Assembly (NCBI RefSeq): GCF_030866765.1
Contig: NZ_CP133017.1
Span: 3,144,001 to 3,208,000 of the forward strand
Source: Paenibacillus silvisoli
Lineage (GTDB): Bacteria > Bacillota > Bacilli > Paenibacillales > Paenibacillaceae
Reading direction: 5' to 3'
DNA length: 64,000 bases
Shown here: positions 33,276 to 41,890 of the stretch, piece by piece
Numbering within the stretch: position 1 is the first letter of the stretch
Layout of the letters: every line of letters begins with the position of its first letter
Notes under the pieces: generated by a model
What the model was told of the DNA's origin: nothing
Seen by the model: only the letters and a program-made list of their open reading frames with translations
Databases searched by the model: none
Program-made: the position numbers and the translations under genes

Positions 33276-34829
33276 TTGAGTCAGCCTATGTATATGATTG
33301 GCGTGGATATCGGCACGACCAGCACCAAGTCGGTCCTGTTTGAGACGAACGGGAACGTCGTCACGAAGGCGGATGAAGGCTATCCGCTGTTTACGCCGTC
33401 ATCGGCGGTGGCCGAACAAGATCCGGAGCAAATTTTCCGTGCCGTTATCGCAACGTTGAAACGGGTGATAGAGCAAAGCGGCGCGAAGCCCGAACAAATT
33501 CTGTTCGTAGCCTTCAGCTCGGCCATGCACAGCGTCATTGTCGTCGATGCCGAGGGCAAACCGCTGTCGCGGAGCATTACGTGGGGCGACAACCGGAGCG
33601 CGGCATGGTCCGATCGGCTCAAGCACGAGCTGAACGGCCATGCGATTTATTTGCGGACGGGAACGCCGATTCACCCGATGTCGCCGCTGCCGAAGCTGAT
33701 GTGGCTTCGCCACGATCATGAGGATCTGTTCCGGCAGGCGAGCAAGTTCGTCTCCATTAAAGAGTATGTATTCGCCCGCCTGTTCGGCGAGTATGTGATC
33801 GATTATTCGATTGCTTCCGCAACCGGCATGATGAATCTCGAGAAGCTCGATTGGGACGAAGAGGCGCTGGAGATGGCGGGCGTTTCGCGCGATCAGCTGT
33901 CCACGCTCGTTCCGACTACCCATTCGCTACAAGGGATGAAGGCGGTCTTCGCGGAAGAAACCGGCCTAGCCGCCTCGACGCCGTTCATCGTCGGCGCCAG
34001 CGACGGCGTGCTGTCCAATCTTGGACTTGATGCAATCGAGCCTGGCGTGGTGGTAGCTACGATCGGTACAAGCGGCGCGATTCGCACGGTCGTCGACAAG
34101 CCGGTAACGGACCCGAAAGGGCGCATTTTCTGCTACGCGCTGACCGACAAGCACTGGGTGATCGGCGGTGCGGTCAACAACGGCGGGATGCTGCTTCGCT
34201 GGGCGAGGGACGAGCTCGCGGCGTCCGAGGTCGAGACGGCCAAACGGCTCGGCATGGACCCGTACGATTTGCTGATGCAAATCGTGGAGCGCGTTAAACC
34301 GGGAGCGGACGGACTGCTGTTCCATCCGTATATGACGGGTGAGCGGGCGCCGCTGTGGAATTCGAACGCGAGAGGCTCGTTCTTCGGACTCAATATGCAT
34401 CATCGGAAGGAGCATATGATCCGCGCGGTGCTGGAAGGGGTTATTTTCAACCTGTATACGGTGCTGCTGGCGATGGAAGAAAATATCGGACGGCCGAAAA
34501 TAATAAAGGCAACGGGAGGCTTTGCCCGTTCGCCATTATGGCGGCAAATGATGGCGGATATTTTCGATCAGGAGGTCGTCGTGCCCGAGAGCTTCGAAAG
34601 CTCCTGTCTTGGCGCCGCAGTCCTGGGACTGTATGCCATCGGCCAAGCGGACTCGTTGGACATCGTCTCGACGATGGTTGGCGCTACGCATGAACATAAA
34701 CCGGTCAAAGCGCATGCCGAAGTTTACCATCAGCTGCTGCCGATCTATATCCAGCTCGCGCGCAAGCTGAGCACGGAGTATGAGGCGATCGCGCAGTTTC
34801 AGCAGCGGTGGAGCAGCCAGCGGCTCTAG
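33276..34829 (+). CDS. gntK: Gluconate kinase GntK (FGGY family)
   Basis: A 517-residue FGGY carbohydrate kinase. The N-terminal phosphate loop is IGVDIGTTSTKSVLF, the catalytic Asp lies in WGDNRSA, and the C-terminal ATP site has KATGGFARSPLWRQMMAD. It phosphorylates gluconate to 6-phosphogluconate, the substrate of gnd. GAAGG at 33262-33266 is 9 nt before the TTG at 33276; the ATG at 33288 is too far. Its TAG stop shares CTAG with the stop of the convergent gene, and no terminator lies between them. Confidence 0.9.
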   Translation: MSQPMYMIGVDIGTTSTKSVLFETNGNVVTKADEGYPLFTPSSAVAEQDPEQIFRAVIATLKRVIEQSGAKPEQILFVAFSSAMHSVIVVDAEGKPLSRSITWGDNRSAAWSDRLKHELNGHAIYLRTGTPIHPMSPLPKLMWLRHDHEDLFRQASKFVSIKEYVFARLFGEYVIDYSIASATGMMNLEKLDWDEEALEMAGVSRDQLSTLVPTTHSLQGMKAVFAEETGLAASTPFIVGASDGVLSNLGLDAIEPGVVVATIGTSGAIRTVVDKPVTDPKGRIFCYALTDKHWVIGGAVNNGGMLLRWARDELAASEVETAKRLGMDPYDLLMQIVERVKPGADGLLFHPYMTGERAPLWNSNARGSFFGLNMHHRKEHMIRAVLEGVIFNLYTVLLAMEENIGRPKIIKATGGFARSPLWRQMMADIFDQEVVVPESFESSCLGAAVLGLYAIGQADSLDIVSTMVGATHEHKPVKAHAEVYHQLLPIYIQLARKLSTEYEAIAQFQQRWSSQRL

Positions 34830-35347
34830 TCCCGCTTTTCGATCGGCAGATGGATCGGAATGTCGAATTTCCAGAGCAGCAGCGCTGCTATAATAGCCGA
34901 AAGGAAATAGCATAGCAGCGGTTTTTTGTGATGCAGGACGAGCATGGGGAACATAATCAAATCAAATATCAGCGACCAATAAAGATTCCAGCCATTATCG
35001 TGCAGCAGCCGCTTCGATGTCAGCAGAACGGCTTCCATCGTAAAGTACACGCCGATCCATAACATATAGTACCCTGCGAGCTTCTTCGGTTTCGACGGGA
35101 GATGGGGGAGAAAGAGCAGTACCGTCGCAGGCAGCACAATGAAGCCATAGAGCGCCTCCGTAATGGCATAATTATAAAAATAGTCTTCCGGCTCATAGCG
35201 CCATAAGTAGTTTTCCGCGGTCAAGAACAGATAGAGCAAATTCGACATGACAATATAGAGCATTGTCGAGTGATAGGTACGCCAATTGCGCCAATCGCCC
35301 CATTTCCAACAGGCCGCAGCGAATAGAACACAAATCAAAATATGCAC
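34826..35347 (-). CDS. CBO0543 family integral membrane protein
   Basis: A 173-residue membrane protein with about five hydrophobic helices. The pattern (WGDWRNWRTYHST, AENYLWRYEP, an HKKP loop) fits the CBO0543 family, common in spore-forming Firmicutes and of unknown function. Its stop overlaps the gntK stop. A plus-strand terminator lies beyond its 5' end (35424), so gntK transcripts may run antisense through the whole gene. The ATG at 35347 is the only long start. Confidence 0.8.
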   Translation of the reverse strand: MHILICVLFAAACWKWGDWRNWRTYHSTMLYIVMSNLLYLFLTAENYLWRYEPEDYFYNYAITEALYGFIVLPATVLLFLPHLPSKPKKLAGYYMLWIGVYFTMEAVLLTSKRLLHDNGWNLYWSLIFDLIMFPMLVLHHKKPLLCYFLSAIIAALLLWKFDIPIHLPIEKRD

Positions 35348-35423
35348 GCCGGTGCCATTCCCCCGTTTGCAGAGTGGTAAGTCCTTTTAGTTATTGCCAG
35401 TTAATCCCAAATTAAGTCCCGAT

Positions 35424-35459
35424 AGGCCAATCCGAACATTCGGATGGGCCTGTTTTTTT
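35424..35459 (+). terminator. Plus-strand terminator upstream of a minus-strand gene
   Basis: AGGCC and ATCCGAA pair with TTCGGAT and GGCCT around a 2-4 nt loop, followed by seven T. The only plus-strand gene before it is gntK, whose stop is about 600 bp upstream. Confidence 0.8.
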
Positions 35460-35539
35460 ATGGGGACAACAGAAACCGGGTCGTTAGAGTTACGACTCTT
35501 TACACGCTTGCGGGTTACAAAATATTACAAAATTAGCGA

Positions 35540-35568
35540 TTGTCGTAATCGGACAGGATGCCTATAAT
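35540..35568 (+). promoter_or_regulatory. SigA promoter of the second GntR gene
   Basis: TTGTCG (35540-35545), 17-bp spacer, perfect TATAAT (35563-35568). It lies inside what would be the longest ORF, which excludes the ATG at 35558 as start. Confidence 0.8.
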
Positions 35569-35584
35569 AGAGCTATATCCAAGA

Positions 35585-35601
35585 TTATCGATAATCGATA
35601 A
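35585..35601. promoter_or_regulatory. Operator candidate just after the transcription start
   Basis: TTATCGAT-A-ATCGATAA, a perfect 8-bp inverted repeat around one base, about 10 bp after the predicted start of transcription. Likely site for autorepression by the GntR protein encoded next. Confidence 0.55.
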
Positions 35602-35614
35602 TGGAAAAGGAGCC

Positions 35615-36271
35615 GTGAATGCCATACGCAGCCCTCATGCGGAGTACCCGATCAACTCGATAAGCGAGCATGTTTATGCGGATTTGAAGAAGGCCATTCT
35701 CGAAGGGGCGCTGCAGCCCGGCGCTCGCCTCATCGTCACGGAAATCGCGGGAAAGTTTCAGATCAGTCAAGCTCCCGTACGCGAGGCGCTGGAAAGGCTG
35801 AAGCAGGAAGGGCTCATTACCGGCGTTCCGAACAAAGGCTCCGTCGTATCCACGATCACGGCCAAGGAGATCAAAGATATATTCGTGCTCCGCGAAATCA
35901 TTGAAGGCTTTGCCGTCCGGCAATCGATGCCGTCGCTAAAGGAAGAGGACTTCGATTATTTGCATCATCTTATTCGCGAAATGGAAACGGCCAACCGTCA
36001 GCAAGAGATGCTGCGCATCTTGGAGCTGGATATGGATTTCCATGCTTTCTTCTATATTCGGTGCGATAATCAGGCGGTTCTGGAGCTGTGGAATCATATG
36101 CGCACCAAGGTCATGCGGTTTATGGCGATTTCCAATCGGCACTATACGACGGAAGTATTGGCCGAGTGGCACCTCGTGCTTGTCGATGCGCTCCGTTCCG
36201 GCGATCCGGACGCGGCTGCGGCGGCATTTATCGAACACATGCACGCTTATAAGATGATTGATCTCGATTGA
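35615..36271 (+). CDS. GntR family regulator (FCD domain)
   Basis: A 218-residue FadR-type regulator: winged helix (about 20-85; ISEHVYADLKKAILEGALQPG, then QISQAPVREALERLKQEG) and a helical FCD ligand domain (about 95-215, DMDFHAFFY). AAGGAG lies only 2-3 nt before the GTG at 35615, but earlier starts precede the predicted mRNA start. It is 27 bp upstream of an AraC-type gene. Likely controls part of the sugar-acid genes that follow; the ligand is unknown. Confidence 0.85.
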   Translation: MNAIRSPHAEYPINSISEHVYADLKKAILEGALQPGARLIVTEIAGKFQISQAPVREALERLKQEGLITGVPNKGSVVSTITAKEIKDIFVLREIIEGFAVRQSMPSLKEEDFDYLHHLIREMETANRQQEMLRILELDMDFHAFFYIRCDNQAVLELWNHMRTKVMRFMAISNRHYTTEVLAEWHLVLVDALRSGDPDAAAAAFIEHMHAYKMIDLD

Positions 36272-36298
36272 CACATCCGTTCGTAAAGGGGATAGAGT

Positions 36299-37471
36299 AT
36301 GCTAAGCGAAGGGCTGTTGTATAAGGAAGATGTCATTTTGACGTGGATGAGGGACCGGTTTCTTCAAGATCTTGTTTTAGGCCGAAAGCCGAAAAGCACG
36401 AATGTGAAAGAAAGCTTATCCCGCTTGAATTTAAATCCGTATTTCACGTACCCGGCCATCGCGTTGATCGAGCCCTCTTCGTCCAATCCGGGCGAACGCG
36501 AGCAGGCGCTTTCCGAGGAAATGAGAGATTACGTGCAGCAGCAGCTGGCCGGCGGCACCGGAAGCATCGTGTTCATGGACGATCGGAATCGGGTCTGCCT
36601 CTTGTTCTCGTGGGTATCCAAGGCGGATTTGGAATCGATTCAATCCAAGCTGACCGGTCAATTCGGCGCTCAGCTTACGATCGCGGTAGGAAAGCCCTGC
36701 AATCATTTATCCGATATCAAACAATCGTATCAGCAGGCCGCCTGCGCGATGCAGGATAAATTTTACCGCGGTACGGGAAACATCATCTATTACAGCGAGC
36801 ATCTCGAGTACGTGGAATATTGCGACTATCCGGCGGACAAGGAGCTTGAACTGCATGAAGCGTTAAAAGCGGCGGATTCGGCTGCCGACATCGAGCTGGC
36901 CGTTGAAGCGTTCTATCGGTCGATGCTGGAGCACGGACCTGTCGACATTAACGCCATGTATGAATTAACGGCGCGCTTATTGATCGGAACGGAGAAGAAG
37001 CTGCTGACCGCGGCAAATCCTGATAACGCTTACACGAAATTCGAAATCATGTCCATCGTGAAGATGCAGACGCTGCAGGAGATTAAGCAGTACGTCTGCC
37101 ATTTCTTATCCGGCGTCAGAGAAGCGATGTCTTCGGAGCAGAACGAGAGACACCGCAGCATCATCAAGAAAACGATTTATCACATGGAGCAGGACTATCA
37201 GGCGTTGTCGCTCCAAAGCGTCGCGCAGAAGGTCTATATGACGCCGACCTACTTGAGCCTGCTCTTCAAGCTGAACACCGGCAAGACGTTCATCGAGCAT
37301 CTGACCGATATCCGCATCGAGAAGGCGAAGAAGCTGCTGGGCAGCACGCATTACAAAAATTACGAGGTGGCGGAGCAGGTCGGCTATCAAGACCCGCGTT
37401 ATTTCAGCCAGATCTTCAAGAAGAAGGTCGGCTTGTCGCCGACGGAATACAGAGAATCGGTCGCGAAATAA
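36299..37471 (+). CDS. AraC family regulator, YesN-like without receiver domain
   Basis: A 390-residue protein with a C-terminal AraC double helix-turn-helix (about 290-388; LSLQSVAQKVYMTPTYLSLLFKLNTGKTF, then EVAEQVGYQDPRYFSQIFKKKVGLSP). The middle part resembles the region between receiver and AraC domain in YesN response regulators (LTIAVGK, SYQQAACAM), but no receiver domain is present. It follows the GntR gene closely and ends in a terminator, so the two regulators share a transcript. Target genes are probably the importers downstream. Confidence 0.88.
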   Translation: MLSEGLLYKEDVILTWMRDRFLQDLVLGRKPKSTNVKESLSRLNLNPYFTYPAIALIEPSSSNPGEREQALSEEMRDYVQQQLAGGTGSIVFMDDRNRVCLLFSWVSKADLESIQSKLTGQFGAQLTIAVGKPCNHLSDIKQSYQQAACAMQDKFYRGTGNIIYYSEHLEYVEYCDYPADKELELHEALKAADSAADIELAVEAFYRSMLEHGPVDINAMYELTARLLIGTEKKLLTAANPDNAYTKFEIMSIVKMQTLQEIKQYVCHFLSGVREAMSSEQNERHRSIIKKTIYHMEQDYQALSLQSVAQKVYMTPTYLSLLFKLNTGKTFIEHLTDIRIEKAKKLLGSTHYKNYEVAEQVGYQDPRYFSQIFKKKVGLSPTEYRESVAK

Positions 37472-37518
37472 AGAAGACTCCGGAGAGCGTTCCAGACGCT
37501 TTCGCGGAGTCTTTCTTT
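37472..37518. terminator. Bidirectional terminator between AraC and RraA-like genes
   Basis: AAAGAAGACTCCG pairs with CGGAGTCTTTCTTT, with an inner AGCGT/ACGCT stem. It lies between the convergent genes. Confidence 0.88.
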
Positions 37519-37525
37519 TGGATGC

Positions 37526-38431
37526 TTATAGCCTTACGTCATGGCCGCGGCCGTCGTCGTCTTGCTTCGAAGCTGCTTCAAGCTCCTGCTCCCATGATAA
37601 TTGGCGGTATTCCGCCGCTGCCGGATCGGTTTCGAACCAGGTCGTGAAATCGTTCCACATCGTTTTCGTCCACGGCGAATCGATTTGGGCGGTCGTGTAG
37701 ACGCCTTCGCGAAGACGCACGAAGCCGAAGATGTCCCGGACCTGGGATTTCTCCGCCTGCACGACCGTCAGCTCGGCCAAATGCGGAGGGATGAAGATGA
37801 CGCCTGCCGGCGTGCCGAGCACGATGTCGCCCGGGAGGCAAATCGCTTTGCCAATGCGGGTAGGGACGTTCATCCCGACCATCGTGACATCCGCGATAGC
37901 CGTCGGATCGCTTCCCCTGTAATAGACATTGATGTTGTCGATTTCGACGATTTGCTGGTTGTCGCGAATGCCGCCCCAAATGACCGCGCCGCCGCGCTTC
38001 GTGCGCGTCGAAATCGCCGTGCTTAAATTTCCGCCTACGTACGTGCCCAGGTGAACTTTGTCGAACATATCGACAACGACGACATCGTCTTCTACCAGCG
38101 AATCGATGACCCACTGATTAAAGAAGCCTCTGCGGCCTTCCTGCTCGTGGCCGTAAGCAAGCAGCGTTTCATGCAGATCGGGACGCTTGGGCACCATGAC
38201 GGCGGTTACCGCACGGCCGACCATGATGTTGTCCGGATGAACGATTTTGAAATCGCCTTCGAACTGAAACGTATAGCCATGGTTCCAAAGAGGGCCCCAA
38301 GCTTCCTCCAACGTAATTTTTCGCATGCGCCGCAGAATGTCTTCGGACACCTTCGGCCGGCCATTCGGGAACCGTTCGCCTTTCCACTGGGGGGTCAGCT
38401 GGACAATATCTTCCGGGTTATCGAATTTCAC
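37526..38431 (-). CDS. RraA-like family protein (HMG/CHA aldolase type)
   Basis: A 301-residue member of the RraA/4-hydroxy-4-methyl-2-oxoglutarate aldolase family. The central part has the family pattern (DVVVVDMF, GGNLSTAISTRTKRGGAVIWGGIRD, then IGKAICLPGDIVLGTPAGV). It is longer than plain RraA (about 160) through N- and C-terminal extensions. AGAGG is 8 nt before the GTG at 38431; the GTG three codons upstream overlaps it. A retro-aldol or decarboxylation step on a sugar-acid product is likely from context, not proven. Confidence 0.82.
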   Translation of the reverse strand: MKFDNPEDIVQLTPQWKGERFPNGRPKVSEDILRRMRKITLEEAWGPLWNHGYTFQFEGDFKIVHPDNIMVGRAVTAVMVPKRPDLHETLLAYGHEQEGRRGFFNQWVIDSLVEDDVVVVDMFDKVHLGTYVGGNLSTAISTRTKRGGAVIWGGIRDNQQIVEIDNINVYYRGSDPTAIADVTMVGMNVPTRIGKAICLPGDIVLGTPAGVIFIPPHLAELTVVQAEKSQVRDIFGFVRLREGVYTTAQIDSPWTKTMWNDFTTWFETDPAAAEYRQLSWEQELEAASKQDDDGRGHDVRL

Positions 38432-38569
38432 GGGTCGCACCTCTTTCGACAGGTTTAAGGTTTTACGTCTTCTTGAGTCTATTGTTAAGGAGATTCCGAT
38501 CGTTGTCGATGCGAGTTTTTTAAGGCATTTCAGCCGAAAAGCATAAGAATTCCCTCACAATTCCATCGT

Positions 38570-38598
38570 TTGAAATAAATCAAACAAATTCGTAAAAT
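38570..38598 (+). promoter_or_regulatory. SigA promoter of the first sugar ABC operon
   Basis: TTGAAA (38570-38575), 17-bp spacer, TAAAAT (38593-38598), about 95 bp before the first permease gene. Confidence 0.65.
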
Positions 38599-38612
38599 CG
38601 TCACCTTCTCTC

Positions 38613-38628
38613 ATGTAACCGTTTTCTA
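38613..38628 (+). promoter_or_regulatory. cre (CcpA) box
   Basis: ATGTAACCGTTTTCTA fits all fixed positions of WTGNAANCGNWNNCWW. It lies just after the predicted start of transcription, where bound CcpA would block the polymerase. Confidence 0.65.
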
Positions 38629-38693
38629 TTAGAGTAAAGACGAGCTACACCTTACAGTAAACTTACAATTTTACAAAAGGAGGAGATCCATGG

Positions 38694-39653
38694 GTGACAG
38701 CTGAGACGGTAGCCCAAACACCCCGTACGGAGGCGGCGCGAGTCTCCAAGCGCAAACGCAAAAACAGGGAAGAAACCAACGTCGCCGGGTATCTATTTAT
38801 CGCTCCGTGGCTGATCGGATTTCTGTTGCTTACGCTTTGGCCGATCGCGCAATCCTTCTATTTATCGTTTACGGAATATTCGCTGTTGGAAGCGCCGGTG
38901 TGGACCGGCACGGACAACTACGCCAACATTTTCGGACATGACGATACGTTTACCAAATCTTTAAGCGTGACCTTCGCCTTCGTCCTGATATCGGTTCCGC
39001 TGAAGCTGTTCTTCTCGCTGCTGGTCGCGATCGCGCTGAGCAAGAACATTCGCGGGATGAACGTGTACCGGACGGCGATCTACTTTCCTTCCCTGATCGG
39101 CGGAAGCATCGCGGTTGCCGCGCTTTGGCGCAATATGTTCGGACTGGACGGCTACATCAACCAGGTGCTGTCATGGTTCGGCATTCAAGGCGTAGGCTGG
39201 ATCACGAATCCGGATACGTCGCTCGGTACGCTCATTCTGCTCAACGCGTGGCAGTTCGGCTCCACGATGGTCATTTTCTTGGCCGGACTAAAGCAAATTC
39301 CTCAGGAGCTGTACGAATCCGCATCGGTCGACGGCGCGGGCAAATTCCGTAAATTCGTCAGCATCACGCTGCCGATGCTTTCGCCGGTCATGTTCTTTAA
39401 CCTCGTCCTGGGCGTCATCGGTTCCTTTCAAACCTTTACGTCGGCGTTCGTCATCACCAAAGGCGGTCCCATCAATTCCACGTACATGTACGCGCTGTTT
39501 CTGTACGAGAAGGCCTTTAAGCACTATCAGATGGGCTACGCGTCCGCGCTGGCCTGGATCTTGCTCGCCATCGTCGCTGTCCTGACCGCGCTCAACTTTT
39601 TGGCCTCGCGCTACTGGGTATTTTACGAATCGGACGGAGGGAGGGCCAAATAA
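38694..39653 (+). CDS. Sugar ABC transporter permease (MalF/UgpA type)
   Basis: A 319-residue permease of the CUT1 carbohydrate ABC family. Six helices are visible after a basic N terminus, with the EAA-type loop (ELYESASVDGAGKFRKFVSITLPML) that contacts the ATPase. AAGGAGGAG is 9 nt before the GTG at 38694; the ATG at 38690 is out of frame and stops at once. First gene of permease-permease-binding protein-mannonate dehydratase. The operon has no ATPase gene. Confidence 0.93.
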   Translation: MTAETVAQTPRTEAARVSKRKRKNREETNVAGYLFIAPWLIGFLLLTLWPIAQSFYLSFTEYSLLEAPVWTGTDNYANIFGHDDTFTKSLSVTFAFVLISVPLKLFFSLLVAIALSKNIRGMNVYRTAIYFPSLIGGSIAVAALWRNMFGLDGYINQVLSWFGIQGVGWITNPDTSLGTLILLNAWQFGSTMVIFLAGLKQIPQELYESASVDGAGKFRKFVSITLPMLSPVMFFNLVLGVIGSFQTFTSAFVITKGGPINSTYMYALFLYEKAFKHYQMGYASALAWILLAIVAVLTALNFLASRYWVFYESDGGRAK

Positions 39654-40483
39654 TGCCGACGCTGCGAAGCAAAATGTCCAATCACTTGTTTCTGTCCGTC
39701 TTCTCGCTCTTGATGCTCTACCCGGTCATCTGGTGGATCGGCGCTTCCTTGAAGAAAGCGGAGGAGCTGCGGTTGCCGACGATATGGCCCTCGGTCCCGA
39801 TGTGGGAAAATTACAGCAAGGGCTGGCATTTCTCGTCCGAATACAGCTTCGCTCATTTCTTCGGCAACACGCTGCTCATGGAGCTCGGCAATGTGGGCGG
39901 GGGCGTGCTGACGGCCGCTCTCGTGGCCTATGGCTTCGGAAGGCTTCAATTCAAGCTTCGCGGCTTCTGGTTTTCGATTCTGCTGCTTACGATGATGCTG
40001 CCTGGCCAAGTCACCGTGGTGCCGCAGTACATACTGTTCAACAAGCTCGGCTGGGTGGACAGCTACATTCCGCTCGTCCTGCCGCATTTCTTCGGCGGCG
40101 GCGCCTTCTTCATCTTCCTGCTCGTCCAATTTATCCGCGGCATTCCGCGCGATTTGGACGAAGCGGCCAAGATCGACGGCAGCTCGGTGTACGGCATTTT
40201 CTTTCGCATTATTTTGCCGCTGATCAAGCCTGCCCTCGTGACGGTAGCGATCTTCACCTTCATCTGGAGCTGGGACGACTTCTTCGCGCAGGTTCTGTAC
40301 ATCAGCTCCATCGACAAGTTCACGGTAGGTCTGGCGCTTCGCATGTTTATCGACCAGTTTGACATCCAGTGGGGACAATTGCTCGCGATGTCCTTCTTGT
40401 CGATCATGCCGTCCGTCATCATCTTCTTAGTTGCGCAGAAGTATTTCGTGGAAGGTATCGCGACGACCGGTTTGAAAGGGTAA
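39653..40483 (+). CDS. Sugar ABC transporter permease (MalG/UgpE type)
   Basis: A 276-residue partner permease with six helices and the EAA loop (LDEAAKIDGSSVYGIFFRIILPLIKPAL, quoted in part as DEAAKIDG). It overlaps the first permease by one base (TAATG), so they are coupled. Together they form the channel of a CUT1 importer, probably for an oligosaccharide or uronide given the mannonate dehydratase in the same operon. Confidence 0.93.
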   Translation: MPTLRSKMSNHLFLSVFSLLMLYPVIWWIGASLKKAEELRLPTIWPSVPMWENYSKGWHFSSEYSFAHFFGNTLLMELGNVGGGVLTAALVAYGFGRLQFKLRGFWFSILLLTMMLPGQVTVVPQYILFNKLGWVDSYIPLVLPHFFGGGAFFIFLLVQFIRGIPRDLDEAAKIDGSSVYGIFFRIILPLIKPALVTVAIFTFIWSWDDFFAQVLYISSIDKFTVGLALRMFIDQFDIQWGQLLAMSFLSIMPSVIIFLVAQKYFVEGIATTGLKG

Positions 40484-40519
40484 GCCAATTACGATGCGAG
40501 GTTGAGAGGAGAATGGTTG

Positions 40520-41869
40520 ATGAGAGGAAAAAGATCGGCAAGCGGTTTACTGCTATTGAGCTTGGCTTTGACGCTGACGATGTCGGCATGCAGCAGCGGG
40601 GGCAACGGGAACGGGAACGCAAACGGTCAAAACGCTGCAGGCACCGAAAATGGGGCCAATGAACCGGCGAAAGGCAACGCGGAGGCAACTACGCTTAGCA
40701 TTATGTGGTGGGGGCCGGATGCGCGTCATGAGGCGACGAAGAACGCATTGTCGATCTATACGAAACAGCATGCCAACGTGACGTTCAAACCGGAATACAT
40801 GGCTTGGGACGCTTACTGGCAGAAGCTCCCGACGCTTGCGGCATCGAAATCGATTACCGATGTGCTGCAAATGGATGCCGCGTTTCTTCAAGAATACGTA
40901 GCAAGAGGGCAGCTGGAGGATTTGTCCGATATTGATTTAAGCGGCATCGTCGATCCGAAGGTCATCGAAAACTTGAAAATCGACGGCAAATTGTACGGTA
41001 TTCCTCTGAGTCAGAACGCGGCGGGAATCGCCTTCAACAAGGAGGAGCTCGAGAAGTACGGCATCCCGCTTCCGAAGCAGAACTGGACGTATGACGAGTT
41101 TTTCCAATGGGCTAGAGACGCGAAAGCCAAGCTGCCGGAAGGCAAATTTCCAATCGGCGATTCGGGCTCGTGGGATGCATACAATTTCTATCAGACCTCC
41201 ATGGGCAAAGATCCGGTGATGGCCGACGAGGGCAAGAAGTTTACCCTCGACAAAGATCTATTCATGACCTACTTCAAAACGTACGAGGAATTCCGCAAAG
41301 CGAAAATCGTGCCGCCGGCCGAGCAAGGGGCCGCGTTCCTCGAAAACGACCCGCAGGCCGATCCGATGGCATCCGGCGTCGTCATGACGCGCGGCGCGAC
41401 GACCGGCTCGGTCAGCGCGCTGGAGCAGCTGATGCCCGGCAAAGTCGGCGTCGTTAACATGCCGACCGGTCCGTCCGGCGGAGGCTGGGCGCAGTCGACG
41501 ATCTTCCTGAGCGTCAGCGCGAACTCCAAGCATAAGGACGAAGCGAAAAAATTCGTGCAATGGTTCATCTCGGACAAAGAAGCCGGCAAAGCGTTGGGTC
41601 TGACGCGCGGCATTCCGATTAACCCGGAAATTTACAAAGAGCTGGAGCCGACGCTGGAGCAGAAGGACAAGCTGGGCAAAGAAATTTACGATCTGTCTGT
41701 CGATAAGGCGCTGCCGTTCTATTCGGCCGCGGCCGGTTTTACGGAGTGGGTGGATACGTTTAAGAAGGAAATGGAGGCCGTTTCGTACGGTCAGCAGTCG
41801 ATTGAGGACGCTTATGAAAAAATCAACAAAATGGGCGTGGATTTGGCGGCGAAAGCGGCGTCTAAATAA
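40520..41869 (+). CDS. ABC sugar-binding lipoprotein
   Basis: A 449-residue extracellular solute-binding protein (family 1). The signal peptide ends in a lipobox with Cys24 (MSAC), followed by a Gly/Asn-rich linker, then the binding fold (TTLSIMWWGPDARHE, and LEDLSDIDLSG). The ATG at 40520 follows GAGGAG; the longer ORF start would place extra residues before a normal signal peptide. It delivers sugar to the two permeases upstream. Confidence 0.93.
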   Translation: MRGKRSASGLLLLSLALTLTMSACSSGGNGNGNANGQNAAGTENGANEPAKGNAEATTLSIMWWGPDARHEATKNALSIYTKQHANVTFKPEYMAWDAYWQKLPTLAASKSITDVLQMDAAFLQEYVARGQLEDLSDIDLSGIVDPKVIENLKIDGKLYGIPLSQNAAGIAFNKEELEKYGIPLPKQNWTYDEFFQWARDAKAKLPEGKFPIGDSGSWDAYNFYQTSMGKDPVMADEGKKFTLDKDLFMTYFKTYEEFRKAKIVPPAEQGAAFLENDPQADPMASGVVMTRGATTGSVSALEQLMPGKVGVVNMPTGPSGGGWAQSTIFLSVSANSKHKDEAKKFVQWFISDKEAGKALGLTRGIPINPEIYKELEPTLEQKDKLGKEIYDLSVDKALPFYSAAAGFTEWVDTFKKEMEAVSYGQQSIEDAYEKINKMGVDLAAKAASK

Positions 41870-41890
41870 TAGAAAGAGGAGTGTACGACT

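Noticed and set aside
35558-35614. ATG at 35558 as start of the GntR gene
   Set aside because: It lies before the TATAAT at 35563 and so ahead of the likely mRNA start.
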